From Mixta sp031457955 (GTDB taxonomy: Bacteria; Pseudomonadota; Gammaproteobacteria; Enterobacterales; Enterobacteriaceae), in assembly GCF_031457955.1 (NCBI RefSeq), contig NZ_JAVDXN010000009.1:62001-126000 (forward strand): a stretch of 64,000 bases of DNA, in the 5' to 3' direction. Under the pieces are notes generated by a model. That model was given only the letters and a program-made list of their open reading frames with translations. It searched no databases and had not been told where the DNA came from. The position numbers and the translations under genes are program-made. The number at the start of each line of letters is the position of its first letter. The first letter of the stretch is position 1. This document shows, piece by piece, positions 1-8,411 of this stretch.

Positions 1-708
1 CAGCACGGACACGAAGTGCTGATCCATCTGCCGATGGCGCCGCTCAGCAAGCAGCCGCTGGAGCGGGATACGCTTCAGCCGGAGATGAGCGCTGAAGAAA
101 TCGCGCGCATTATTCACAACGCGGTAGAGAACGTGCCCTACGCCGTCGGCATGAATAATCATATGGGCAGTAAAATGACCTCCAGCCTGCCGGGAATGCA
201 GAAAGTCATGCAGGTGCTGGATCACTACAGCTTCTACTTTCTCGACAGCATGACCATCGGCAATAGCCAGGCGACGCGCGCTGCCGCTGGCACCAGCGTC
301 AAAGTGATTAAGCGCCGCGTGTTTCTTGATGATAATCAGAATGAGGCGGAAATCCGTAAGCAGTTCAGCCGTGCGGTGCATCTGGCACAGCGTAACGGCT
401 CGGCGATCGCCATTGGCCATCCGCATCCCAGTACCGTACGCGTTCTACAACAGATGCTGCCCAACCTGCCCGCCGACGTGACGCTGGTGCGTCCCAGCCA
501 GCTGCTGAACGAGCCGCAATCTAGCCCTGCCGCGCCTGCACCAACCGTGCCGAAAGCCGCGCCGAAGCCGCGCAATCCGTTCCGTGGCGTGGCGGTTTGT
601 CGCCCGCCGCAGCCGTTAGCGCCGGTACCGGCAACGCGCGCGCTGAGCGTGGTTGGCGAGAGCATTGAACAAAGCCCGGTGGTGAAGAAGATCGGCAGCC
701 TGTTCTGA
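1..708 (+). CDS. yibQ: Divergent polysaccharide deacetylase YibQ (3' part)
   Basis: The frame is open from the first base, so the N terminus (with the expected signal peptide) lies outside the window. The 235 visible residues match the C-terminal two thirds of YibQ, a periplasmic protein of the divergent polysaccharide deacetylase family whose substrate is unknown. Landmarks are NNHMGSK at about visible residue 52, the strand FLDSMT, and GHPHPST near the end of the domain. An Ala/Pro-rich tail of about 70 residues follows and is probably disordered. In related enterics yibQ follows envC and precedes tdh-kbl, as here. The family assignment is firm; enzymatic activity is inferred from the family only. 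Confidence 0.88.
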   Translation, partial: QHGHEVLIHLPMAPLSKQPLERDTLQPEMSAEEIARIIHNAVENVPYAVGMNNHMGSKMTSSLPGMQKVMQVLDHYSFYFLDSMTIGNSQATRAAAGTSVKVIKRRVFLDDNQNEAEIRKQFSRAVHLAQRNGSAIAIGHPHPSTVRVLQQMLPNLPADVTLVRPSQLLNEPQSSPAAPAPTVPKAAPKPRNPFRGVAVCRPPQPLAPVPATRALSVVGESIEQSPVVKKIGSLF

Positions 709-722
709 CATATTGTCCATCG

Positions 723-758
723 TCAGGGCGGCAGGAAATCTCTATAATGCCGCCCTGA
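723..758 (+). terminator. Hairpin terminator after yibQ
   Basis: An 11-bp perfect inverted repeat (723-733 with 748-758, G/C-rich core GGGCGGC) with a 14-base loop starts 15 bases after the yibQ stop codon. Only a weak T-rich tail (ATAATTT) follows. The loop and 3' arm contain a TATAAT hexamer (743-748), but no -35 box lies at a good distance, so a promoter is not claimed. Confidence 0.5.
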
Positions 759-794
759 TAATTTCTCCCTGCGTGGACGTAAGGATATGGCACG

Positions 795-2027
795 ATGACG
801 CAAGCTCGACAAAAAATCCTGTTGCTGGATAACGGCAGAGAATGGGGCGGCGGCACCAACAGTATGCTGGAGCTGCTGAAGCGCATCGACCGCGATCGTT
901 TCGATGTTACCTGCTGTTTTTATTACAATTACCAGCGCGGCGAGGGGGAAACCATCGAGTCGGTGCTACAGGCCATCGGCATTCCGGTCATCTTTATTCC
1001 ACAGCGCAAGCAACCCCTCGCGGCCAAGCTACAAAAAGAGCTGCTGCGCTCGCTGCTGTTTTTCAGTCGCCCGCTGAAAAAGCGCGTGGCAGAGGTTATC
1101 GATCGCCGCTGGCGCGTTGAGCCTAACGCCCACAAACTGCGTGAGCTGCTGCGGGCGGGCAATTACGATACGCTTTATATGAATAACCAGCCCAGCACCA
1201 ACATTGAAGGTTATCTGGCGGTGGCCGATATGCCCGTTGGTCTGGTGCAGCATTGCCGTATCGAACCGCTGCTGACGCCGCAGCTGGTGAAAATAATCAA
1301 TCAGCGGGTGAATGCGGTGATTGCCGTTTCTCATGGCGTTTGCCAGGCGTTGCGTGCAGGCGGCGTTGACGCTGCGCGCTGCTTTACGGTCTCCAACGCC
1401 ATTGATATCCATCAGCCGCTGCCCGATCGCCATGCGGTACGCGCGCGTCTTGGCCTGCCGGAGAGCAGTTTTTTATTTGGCAGCATCGGTTCACTGATTG
1501 CCCGCAAGTCGACGCATCATACTTTGCAGGCGTTGGGGGCGTTTCACCAGGCCTGCCCGCAGGTTAACTGGCATATGGTGGTGGTCGGCGCAGGCCCAGA
1601 GCTGAATCGTCTGGAGCAGTTGGCTGCGCGCGAAGGCATTGCCGATCGCGTCACCTTTACCGGTTTTCGTAATAACGCGCTTGATTATCTGGCGGCCATG
1701 GATGTGTTTGTGTTGGCCTCGAAAAGCGAAGGCCTGCCGCGCGTGGTACTGGAAGCGATGCTGGTCAATACCGCAGTGATCGGCTCCAACGTGGTGGGCA
1801 CCGCCGAGCTGGTTGATGATGGTCAAACCGGTTTGCTGTTTGAATATGGCGATACCGCGCGCCTCTGCGCGCATATGCAGGCGCTTGCTCAGGATAACGC
1901 CCTGCGCCAGCAGCTGATTTCACAGGCGAACGCCAACGTTAAAGACCACTACGCTATTGAAAATTATGTTGCGGGCGTCGAAGCTCTGCTGCAAAGCGTG
2001 GCAAAGGAATCTTCTTCTCATGTTTAA
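795..2027 (+). CDS. Glycosyltransferase family 4 protein
   Basis: The 410-residue protein has the GT-B two-domain fold of family 4 (retaining) sugar transferases. The N-terminal domain has the Gly-rich acceptor-side loop (WGGGT, about residues 17-21). The C-terminal nucleotide-sugar domain carries the E-x7-E type signature in SEGLPRVVLEAM (about residues 310-321) and the usual GTAELV segment. The ATG at 795 has an AAGGAT ribosome-binding site 8 bases upstream. Its stop overlaps the next gene's start by 8 bases, so the two are probably co-translated. E. coli has the unrelated GT2 gene waaH at this position, so this is a lineage-specific replacement. Sugar and acceptor are unknown; a role in LPS core or another surface glycan is inferred from the location. 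Confidence 0.88.
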   Translation: MTQARQKILLLDNGREWGGGTNSMLELLKRIDRDRFDVTCCFYYNYQRGEGETIESVLQAIGIPVIFIPQRKQPLAAKLQKELLRSLLFFSRPLKKRVAEVIDRRWRVEPNAHKLRELLRAGNYDTLYMNNQPSTNIEGYLAVADMPVGLVQHCRIEPLLTPQLVKIINQRVNAVIAVSHGVCQALRAGGVDAARCFTVSNAIDIHQPLPDRHAVRARLGLPESSFLFGSIGSLIARKSTHHTLQALGAFHQACPQVNWHMVVVGAGPELNRLEQLAAREGIADRVTFTGFRNNALDYLAAMDVFVLASKSEGLPRVVLEAMLVNTAVIGSNVVGTAELVDDGQTGLLFEYGDTARLCAHMQALAQDNALRQQLISQANANVKDHYAIENYVAGVEALLQSVAKESSSHV

Positions 2028-2928
2028 CTTTTTAAATCCTCAATACCGTTATATTCAGTCGCGCCACAATATTCCCTATACGCAGGCGGATGTTCAGGGC
2101 GAGACGCCTGTCACCTCTATCGTGATCCCCTGTACCGGCGCGGACTTTATCGAGGAAGCGGAGCTAAGCGCGCTGTTCGCTGCGCGCTATGCCAGCCAGG
2201 CGGAAGAGATTGTGATTGTCAGCGACCAGCCTGCCGCACTGTTCCGCAATTTGCCGCCGAAGGCGCGCGTGGTCACGTTGACGGTGCCAGATCGCGAAGA
2301 GAGCTATCGCTACCGGCAGATCTATCGCAGCCGGTTGATTAAGCTACAGGCGCCGCTTCAGGCGCAAACCGACGGTATTTTGATGATCGATTCCGATCTT
2401 AACCTGCTGCAAATGCCTGAAATTAATATGAAAGCAGGCCATATCTATTCCAGCTTCCGCCAGGGAAAGATGATTGCCAAACTGGATAAGGCCGCGCCTG
2501 AGAAGCAACCCGCCTATTATGCACGGTCCGTGCGCCCTTATCTGGTCGATCACGTTAACGGCGCTTTTCTCGCCGCGACGCGTCAGTGCTGGAAGCGTAT
2601 CTGCCCGCTGTGGCTGACGCTGTTTCAGGATACCTGGGAGTTAATGGACGATTCACAGCCGCCGACGGATCAGCTGCCGCTGGCTGCGCTGCTGGATTTG
2701 CTGGATCTAAAAACCGTTAACCTCGGCGAATGGATGAACTGGCCGGTGTCCAAACGTATTGGCGGTCAGGAAGCCATGATTCCAAAAGAGGTGATTGGCG
2801 CGCACGGCGGCTTTCCGCTGAGCGAATGGCAGAAATATCTGCAATCCGCTGATGCCCCGCTGCTGTTTAAAGGTCAGGACTATACGCGCAAGGTGCGCTA
2901 CCTGACCGATGCGGAAAAGAAACAGTAA
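2020..2928 (+). CDS. Putative GT-A-like glycosyltransferase, function unknown
   Basis: The 302-residue soluble protein is not closely recognisable. It begins with a strand-rich half (TSIVIPCTGAD, EIVIVSDQPA) and has a DSDLN motif at about residues 124-128, which resembles the metal-binding DxD of GT-A glycosyltransferases. The later HVNGAFLAATR segment would fit an acceptor-side region. The ATG at 2020 was preferred over upstream in-frame starts because it overlaps the preceding stop (ATGTTTAA) and has AAAGGAAT about 10 bases upstream. Coupling to the GT4 gene supports a shared glycan pathway. It could instead be a nucleotide-sugar-binding protein without transferase activity. Confidence 0.75.
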   Translation: MFNFLNPQYRYIQSRHNIPYTQADVQGETPVTSIVIPCTGADFIEEAELSALFAARYASQAEEIVIVSDQPAALFRNLPPKARVVTLTVPDREESYRYRQIYRSRLIKLQAPLQAQTDGILMIDSDLNLLQMPEINMKAGHIYSSFRQGKMIAKLDKAAPEKQPAYYARSVRPYLVDHVNGAFLAATRQCWKRICPLWLTLFQDTWELMDDSQPPTDQLPLAALLDLLDLKTVNLGEWMNWPVSKRIGGQEAMIPKEVIGAHGGFPLSEWQKYLQSADAPLLFKGQDYTRKVRYLTDAEKKQ

Positions 2929-2936
2929 GCGTACAT

Positions 2937-2963
2937 TTGCCCGCATCGCGTTGATGCGGGCAA
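2937..2963. terminator. Bidirectional terminator between convergent genes
   Basis: An 11-bp perfect stem (TTGCCCGCATC with its complement) and a 5-base loop sit in the 45-base gap between the convergent glycosyltransferase and tdh genes. The TT/AA ends give short T runs on either strand. It probably serves both transcripts. Confidence 0.65.
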
Positions 2964-2973
2964 CCGTTCATGC

Positions 2974-4002
2974 TTAATCCCAGCTCAGCACCACTTTACC
3001 TGAGCGGCCCGAGCGCATTTCATCGAATCCCTGCTGAAAATCATCAATGCCATAGCGATGGGTAATAATCGGTTTCAGGTCGAGGCCCGACTGGATCAGC
3101 GCGGCCATTTTGTACCAGGTTTCAAACATCTCCCGGCCATAAATCCCTTTAATAAATAGCCCTTTAAAGATCACCTGATTCCAGTCGATAGCCATATCCG
3201 ACGGTGGAATACCCAGCAGCGCAATACGTCCGCCGTGATTCATCGCTTCCAGCATGGTGCGAAACGCCGGTGGCGCGCCGGACATCTCCAGCCCGACATC
3301 AAAACCTTCGGTCATACCCAATTCGCTCATCACCTGACGCAGCGATTCACGGCTGACGTTAACCGCCCGCGTGACGCCCATTTGACGCGCCAGCCCCAGA
3401 CGATATTCATTCACATCGGTGATCACCACGTGACGCGCGCCGACATGCTTACATACCGCCGCCGCCATAATCCCGATCGGCCCGGCGCCGGTAATCAGCA
3501 CATCTTCGCCCACCAGATCAAACGAGAGCGCGGTATGCACCGCGTTGCCGAACGGATCGAATATCGCCGCCAGCTCATCGGAAATGTTATCGGGAATTTT
3601 GAAGGCGTTAAACGCCGGAATCACCAGATATTCAGCGAAGCAGCCCTGGCGGTTAACGCCCACGCCAACGGTGTTACGGCAAAGGTGCGTGCGTCCGGCA
3701 CGGCAGTTGCGGCAGTGACCGCAGGTGATGTGCCCTTCTCCCGAAACGCGATCGCCCACGGCGAAGCCTTTCACCTCCTGCCCTATCGCCACCACTTCGC
3801 CGACATATTCATGCCCGACAATCATCGGCACCGGAATGGTTTTTTGTGACCACTCATCCCAGTTGTAAATATGAATATCGGTGCCGCAGATGGCGGTTTT
3901 ACGGATTTTAATCAGCAGATCGTTGTGGCCCGGTTCCGGAACCGGCGCATCGGTGACCATCCAGATCCCTTCCGTCGCCTTGAGTTTTGCCAGTGCTTTC
4001 AT
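2974..4002 (-). CDS. tdh: L-threonine 3-dehydrogenase
   Basis: This NAD-dependent zinc alcohol dehydrogenase-family enzyme oxidises L-threonine to 2-amino-3-ketobutyrate, which Kbl then cleaves to glycine and acetyl-CoA. At 342 residues it is the length of the E. coli enzyme. The catalytic zinc site begins at AICGTDIH (Cys at about 38). The structural zinc loop has four cysteines (CGHCRNC...LC, about residues 93-107). The dinucleotide-binding turn is GAGPIGI. It lies 11 bases downstream of kbl on the same strand, the conserved kbl-tdh operon. Confidence 0.97.
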   Translation of the reverse strand: MKALAKLKATEGIWMVTDAPVPEPGHNDLLIKIRKTAICGTDIHIYNWDEWSQKTIPVPMIVGHEYVGEVVAIGQEVKGFAVGDRVSGEGHITCGHCRNCRAGRTHLCRNTVGVGVNRQGCFAEYLVIPAFNAFKIPDNISDELAAIFDPFGNAVHTALSFDLVGEDVLITGAGPIGIMAAAVCKHVGARHVVITDVNEYRLGLARQMGVTRAVNVSRESLRQVMSELGMTEGFDVGLEMSGAPPAFRTMLEAMNHGGRIALLGIPPSDMAIDWNQVIFKGLFIKGIYGREMFETWYKMAALIQSGLDLKPIITHRYGIDDFQQGFDEMRSGRSGKVVLSWD

Positions 4003-4013
4003 TGCCGCTCTCC

Positions 4014-5210
4014 TCAGGCGATCACGCCAAGCTGTTTACCGATACGCGTAAAGGCATCAACCGCACGCTCCAGCTGCTGATGCGTATGTCCGGCCGAAAT
4101 CTGCGTACGAATACGCGCCTGCCCCTGCGGCACCACCGGATAGAAAAAGCCGGTTACGTAGATGCCTTCTTGCTGTAGCAAACGCGCAAACTCCTGCGCC
4201 ACTTTCGCCTCGCCCAGCATCACCGGAATAATGGCGTGATCGGCACCGGCCAGCGTAAAGCCTGCGTCGGTGAGCGCCTGGCGGAAGTAACGGGCGTTAT
4301 CCCACAGACGCTGCCGCAGCCCATCGCCGTCGCTCAACATCTCCAGCACCCGCAGCGAGGCGCTGACAATCGCCGGAGCCAGCGAATTAGAAAACAGATA
4401 AGGGCGCGAGCGCTGACGCAGCCACTCCACCACCTCTTTTTTCGCCGCCGTATAGCCGCCGGAAGCGCCGCCGAGCGCTTTACCCAGCGTGCCGGTAATG
4501 ATATCGACGCGCCCCATGACTTCGCAGTACTCATGCGTGCCGCGACCGCCCGCGCCGACAAAGCCCACCGCGTGCGAATCATCCACCATCACCAACGCAT
4601 CAAACTCTTCGGCGAGATCGCAGATGCCGCGCAAATTAGCGATGACGCCATCCATAGAAAACACGCCATCGGTAGCGATAAGAATATGGCGCGCGCCCGC
4701 CGCCCGTGCCTCTTCCAGCCGGACGCGCAGTTCGGTCATATCGTTATTGGCATAGCGGTAGCGCCGCGCCTTGCACAGACGCACGCCGTCAATAATCGAG
4801 GCATGATTCAGCGCATCGGAAATCACCGCATCTTCCGCCCCCAGCAGGGTTTCAAACAGCCCGCCATTGGCATCGAAACAGGAAGAGTAAAGAATGGCGT
4901 CTTCCATACCGAGGAACTCAGCCAGCCGCTGCTCCAGCTGCTTGTGGATATCCTGCGTGCCGCAGATAAAGCGCACCGAGGCCATCCCAAAACCGTGACT
5001 CTCCATCCCCTCCTGAGCCGCGAGGATTAGCGCGGGATGGTTAGCCAGCCCCAGATAGTTATTGGCGCAGAAGTTCACCACCTCCTGACCCGCAGCGAGA
5101 CGAATATCGGCCTGCTGCGCCGACGTAATAATGCGCTCCTGCTTAAACAAACCTTCCTGTTGCGTCACTGCCAGCTGTTGCTCAATTTGACGATAAAAAT
5201 CCGCAGGCAT
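4014..5210 (-). CDS. kbl: 2-amino-3-ketobutyrate CoA ligase (glycine C-acetyltransferase)
   Basis: This PLP enzyme of the alpha-oxoamine synthase family cleaves 2-amino-3-ketobutyrate with CoA to glycine and acetyl-CoA, completing threonine degradation with Tdh. The PLP-binding lysine lies in TGTLGKALGGASGGY in the middle of the protein. The substrate-side motif DDSHAVG precedes it. The start at 5210 gives 398 residues, matching E. coli, and is preceded by GGAGAATAAA. An in-frame start 33 bases further upstream has no family support. The gene is divergent from hldD, with a 228-base gap shared by both control regions. Confidence 0.97.
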   Translation of the reverse strand: MPADFYRQIEQQLAVTQQEGLFKQERIITSAQQADIRLAAGQEVVNFCANNYLGLANHPALILAAQEGMESHGFGMASVRFICGTQDIHKQLEQRLAEFLGMEDAILYSSCFDANGGLFETLLGAEDAVISDALNHASIIDGVRLCKARRYRYANNDMTELRVRLEEARAAGARHILIATDGVFSMDGVIANLRGICDLAEEFDALVMVDDSHAVGFVGAGGRGTHEYCEVMGRVDIITGTLGKALGGASGGYTAAKKEVVEWLRQRSRPYLFSNSLAPAIVSASLRVLEMLSDGDGLRQRLWDNARYFRQALTDAGFTLAGADHAIIPVMLGEAKVAQEFARLLQQEGIYVTGFFYPVVPQGQARIRTQISAGHTHQQLERAVDAFTRIGKQLGVIA

Positions 5211-5373
5211 TTTTATTCTCCATGACCGGCTTATAGTTGGCACATCATACTGAACGCTTAGTAAGCAAACGATAATTGACGCAACAGAATGTCAATTTTG
5301 CAGCATATATCACGCCTGCGATCGGGGTTACATTTGGTTACGGACTCCTCTGGCTGTCTGGATGCTGATGAAA

Positions 5374-5382
5374 TGTTATGAT
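5374..5382 (+). promoter_or_regulatory. Candidate extended -10 promoter for hldD
   Basis: TGTTATGAT matches an extended -10 element (TGn followed by TATGAT), 57 bases before the hldD start. No clear -35 hexamer is present, which is usual for extended -10 promoters. In E. coli hldD also has a heat-shock promoter; no convincing sigma-32 sequence was seen here. Confidence 0.3.
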
Positions 5383-5438
5383 GATAATTATTTAGGTGTG
5401 GAACCCCCCGTTCCGCCTCACTGTTTAAGGTTAAGCAC

Positions 5439-6371
5439 ATGATTATTGTGACTGGCGGCGCCGGTATGATCGGCAGCAATATTGTTAAAGCGCTCAACGA
5501 TGAAGGGATCACCGATATTCTGGTGGTGGATAACCTGAAAGACGGGACGAAGTTCGTCAATCTGGTTGACCTGGATATCACCGACTACATGGATAAAGAA
5601 GATTTCATCGCCAGCGTGATGGCGGGCGATGATTTAGGCGATATCGACGCGGTTTTCCATGAAGGTGCCTGTTCGTCCACCACCGAGTGGGACGGCAAGT
5701 ACATGATGGAAAACAACTATCAGTATTCGAAAGAGCTGCTGCATTTCTGCCTGGAGCGCGAAATTCCTTTCCTCTACGCCTCTTCCGCCGCCACCTACGG
5801 CGGGCGCAACGATAACTTTATCGAAGCGCGTGAGTATGAGCAGCCGCTGAATGTCTACGGCTATTCAAAAATGCTGTTTGACCACTATGTGCGCCAAATC
5901 CTGCCGGAAGCGAACTCACAGGTATGCGGCTTCCGCTACTTCAACGTTTACGGCCCGCGTGAAGGCCATAAAGGCAGCATGGCAAGCGTTGCGTTCCATC
6001 TCAATACGCAGCTGAATAACGGCGAAAACCCTAAGCTGTTTGAAGGCAGCGATAGCTTCAAGCGCGACTTTATCCACGTCAGCGATGTGGCGGCGGTTAA
6101 TTTGTGGTTCTGGAAAAATGGCGTGTCCGGCATTTTTAACTGCGGAACCGGCCGTGCCGAATCGTTCCAGGCCGTGGCGGATGCCGCGCTGGCTTACCAT
6201 CAGAAAGGCGCGATTGAATACATTCCTTTCCCGGAAAAACTGAAAGGCCGTTATCAGGCTTATACCAAAGCGGATTTAACTAATCTGCAGGCGGCAGGCT
6301 ATGACAAGCCGTTCAAAACCGTGGCCGAAGGCGTGGCTGAGTACATGGCCTGGCTGAACCGAGACGCATAA
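5439..6371 (+). CDS. hldD: ADP-L-glycero-D-manno-heptose 6-epimerase
   Basis: HldD (RfaD) converts ADP-D-glycero-beta-D-manno-heptose to the L-glycero form, the donor for WaaC and WaaF. It is a short-chain dehydrogenase/epimerase. The N-terminal Rossmann loop is GGAGMIGSN (residues 6-14) and the catalytic YxxxK is YGYSK. The 310 residues match the family length. It heads the hldD-waaF-waaC run with a 16-base gap to waaF. The E. coli gene htrL, which lies between kbl and hldD there, is absent. Confidence 0.97.
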   Translation: MIIVTGGAGMIGSNIVKALNDEGITDILVVDNLKDGTKFVNLVDLDITDYMDKEDFIASVMAGDDLGDIDAVFHEGACSSTTEWDGKYMMENNYQYSKELLHFCLEREIPFLYASSAATYGGRNDNFIEAREYEQPLNVYGYSKMLFDHYVRQILPEANSQVCGFRYFNVYGPREGHKGSMASVAFHLNTQLNNGENPKLFEGSDSFKRDFIHVSDVAAVNLWFWKNGVSGIFNCGTGRAESFQAVADAALAYHQKGAIEYIPFPEKLKGRYQAYTKADLTNLQAAGYDKPFKTVAEGVAEYMAWLNRDA

Positions 6372-6387
6372 GGAAGGCGCATCCGGC

Positions 6388-7437
6388 ATGAAAATACTGG
6401 TTATCGGCCCTTCCTGGGTCGGCGATATGATGATGTCGCAAAGTCTCTATCGCACGCTGAAGGCCGAGCATCCTGATGCCGAAATCGACGTGATGGCGCC
6501 CGCCTGGTGCCGTCCGTTGCTGTCGCGCATGCCGGAAGTGAACGACGCGCTGGCGATGCCGCTGGGGCACGGCGCGCTGGCGCTGGGCGAGCGCTATCGT
6601 CTTGGTAAAGCGCTGCGCGATAAAAAGTATCAGCGCGCCTATGTGTTGCCCGGCTCGTTTAAATCAGCGCTGGTGCCTTTTTTCGCCGGTATCCCGCAAC
6701 GCGTGGGCTGGCGCGGAGAAATGCGCTACGGCCTGTTAAACGATCTGCGCGTGCTGGATAAACCCGCGTTTCCGCTGATGGTGGAGCGCTATGCCGCGTT
6801 AGCCTATGACGCATCGCGCATTAAAAGCGCCCGCGATCTGCCGCAGCCTCTGCTGTGGCCGCGCCTGCAGGTAGAAGAGCAGGAAAAAATTGAAACCGCC
6901 GCGCAGTTTGCGCTAAACGCCGAGCGGCCGATAATCGGCTTCTGTCCGGGCGCAGAATTTGGCCCTGCCAAGCGCTGGCCGCATTATCACTATGCCACGC
7001 TGGCGCAACAGCTGATCGCCGCGGGCTATCAGGTGGTGCTGTTTGGTTCGGCAAAAGATCGGGAAACCGGCGATCAGATTCGCCAAACGCTGGATGAAGC
7101 CGGACGCCACTATTGTCATAACCTCGCCGGTGAAACCAAACTGGAGCAGGCGGTGATCCTGCTGGCGCACTGCCATGCGGTGGTGACCAATGACTCCGGG
7201 CTGATGCATATCGCCGCCGCGCTGAATCGTCCGCTGGTAGCGCTGTACGGACCCAGCAGCCCTGACTTTACGCCGCCGCTGTCGAAACAGGCGCGCGTTA
7301 TCCGCCTGATTACCGGCTATCACAAAGTGCGTAAAGGCGAGGCGGAACAGGGCTATCACCAAAGCCTGATTGATATTCAGCCCGCTCGCGTCATGGAAGA
7401 ACTTACGGCGTTGCTAAGCCAGCAGGAGCGTGCATGA
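6388..7437 (+). CDS. waaF: ADP-heptose:LPS heptosyltransferase II
   Basis: This GT9-family enzyme transfers the second L-glycero-D-manno-heptose to heptose I of the inner LPS core on the cytoplasmic face of the inner membrane. The N-terminal ILVIGPSWVGDMMM and the donor-site NDSGLMHIAAA are typical of WaaF. It has 349 residues, the usual length. AAGGAAGG lies upstream of the ATG. The stop overlaps the waaC start (ATGA), indicating coupled translation. Confidence 0.97.
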   Translation: MKILVIGPSWVGDMMMSQSLYRTLKAEHPDAEIDVMAPAWCRPLLSRMPEVNDALAMPLGHGALALGERYRLGKALRDKKYQRAYVLPGSFKSALVPFFAGIPQRVGWRGEMRYGLLNDLRVLDKPAFPLMVERYAALAYDASRIKSARDLPQPLLWPRLQVEEQEKIETAAQFALNAERPIIGFCPGAEFGPAKRWPHYHYATLAQQLIAAGYQVVLFGSAKDRETGDQIRQTLDEAGRHYCHNLAGETKLEQAVILLAHCHAVVTNDSGLMHIAAALNRPLVALYGPSSPDFTPPLSKQARVIRLITGYHKVRKGEAEQGYHQSLIDIQPARVMEELTALLSQQERA

Positions 7438-8411
7438 AGGTACTGATCGTTAAAACCTCTTCTATGGGGGATGTCCTGCATTCGCTACCGGCGCTGACTG
7501 ACGCCATGCGGGCGATTCCCGCCATTCGCTTTGACTGGGTAGTGGAAGAGAACTTTGCGCAGATTCCTGGCTGGCATCCGGCGGTGGACCGGGTGCTGCC
7601 GGTCGCGATTCGTCGCTGGCGCAAGCACTGGTTCGGCAGCCAGCAGCGCGAGGAACGCGTGGCCTTTAAGCGGGCACTACAGGCGCGTGAATATGATGTG
7701 GTGATTGATGCCCAGGGCTTGATTAAAAGCGCCGCGCTGGTTACCCGGCTGGCGAAAGGCGTGAAGCATGGCCAGGACAGCCGCAGCGCACGCGAGCCTT
7801 TCGCCAGCTGGTGGTATGACAAACGTCATGAAATCGATAAGCGTCAACATGCCGTAGAGCGCACCCGCGAACTGTTTGCTAAAAGCCTTGGCTATGAGAA
7901 GCCGCAAACGCAGGGCGATTACGCCATTGCCTCGCATTTTCTTGCTCATCCACCGGCAGATGCGGGACGCTACCTGGTGTTTCTGCACGCCACCACCCGT
8001 GACAATAAACACTGGCCGGAAGATCACTGGCGCGAGCTGATAGCGCTGATTGAGCCAACCGGTTTACGTATCAAGCTGCCGTGGGGCGCAGAGCATGAGC
8101 ACCAACGGGCACAGCGCCTGGCCGCAGGTTTTAACCATGTGGAGGTGCTGCCGAAGCTGACGCTGGAGCAGGTGGCGCAAACGCTGGCAGGCGCGAAAGC
8201 CGTGGTATCGGTGGATACCGGTCTGAGCCATCTTACCGCCGCGCTCGATCGTCCCAACATTACGCTCTACGGCCCGACCGACCCAGGCCTGATTGGTGGC
8301 TACGGGCTGAATCAACAGGCGTTGCGCGCACCTGAAGGCAATGAGATGGCGGCCATCACGCCCGACAGCGTCAATGCTGCGCTGCTGCCTTTGTTGAATA
8401 TCAACCCATGA
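7434..8411 (+). CDS. waaC: ADP-heptose:LPS heptosyltransferase I
   Basis: WaaC adds the first heptose to Kdo2-lipid A. Diagnostic segments are KTSSMGDVLHSLPALTDA at the N terminus, which contains the catalytic Asp of the family, and VSVDTGLSHLTAALDRP in the ADP-heptose-binding domain. The 325 residues fit WaaC. The start overlaps the waaF stop and the stop overlaps the following GT2 start, so waaF, waaC and the GT2 form one translationally coupled unit. Confidence 0.97.
   Translation: MKVLIVKTSSMGDVLHSLPALTDAMRAIPAIRFDWVVEENFAQIPGWHPAVDRVLPVAIRRWRKHWFGSQQREERVAFKRALQAREYDVVIDAQGLIKSAALVTRLAKGVKHGQDSRSAREPFASWWYDKRHEIDKRQHAVERTRELFAKSLGYEKPQTQGDYAIASHFLAHPPADAGRYLVFLHATTRDNKHWPEDHWRELIALIEPTGLRIKLPWGAEHEHQRAQRLAAGFNHVEVLPKLTLEQVAQTLAGAKAVVSVDTGLSHLTAALDRPNITLYGPTDPGLIGGYGLNQQALRAPEGNEMAAITPDSVNAALLPLLNINP

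Noticed and set aside
743..748. TATAAT hexamer after yibQ as a promoter for the GT4 gene
   Set aside because: It lies in the loop and stem of the terminator hairpin and the nearest TTG-type -35 is about 24 bases away, too far.
4236..5030. 264-codon plus-strand frame opposite kbl
   Set aside because: Antisense shadow of a well-conserved gene, with no ribosome-binding site and no family match. The same holds for other long antisense frames such as 3235-3849, 9911-10456, 11038-11715 and 53211-54002.
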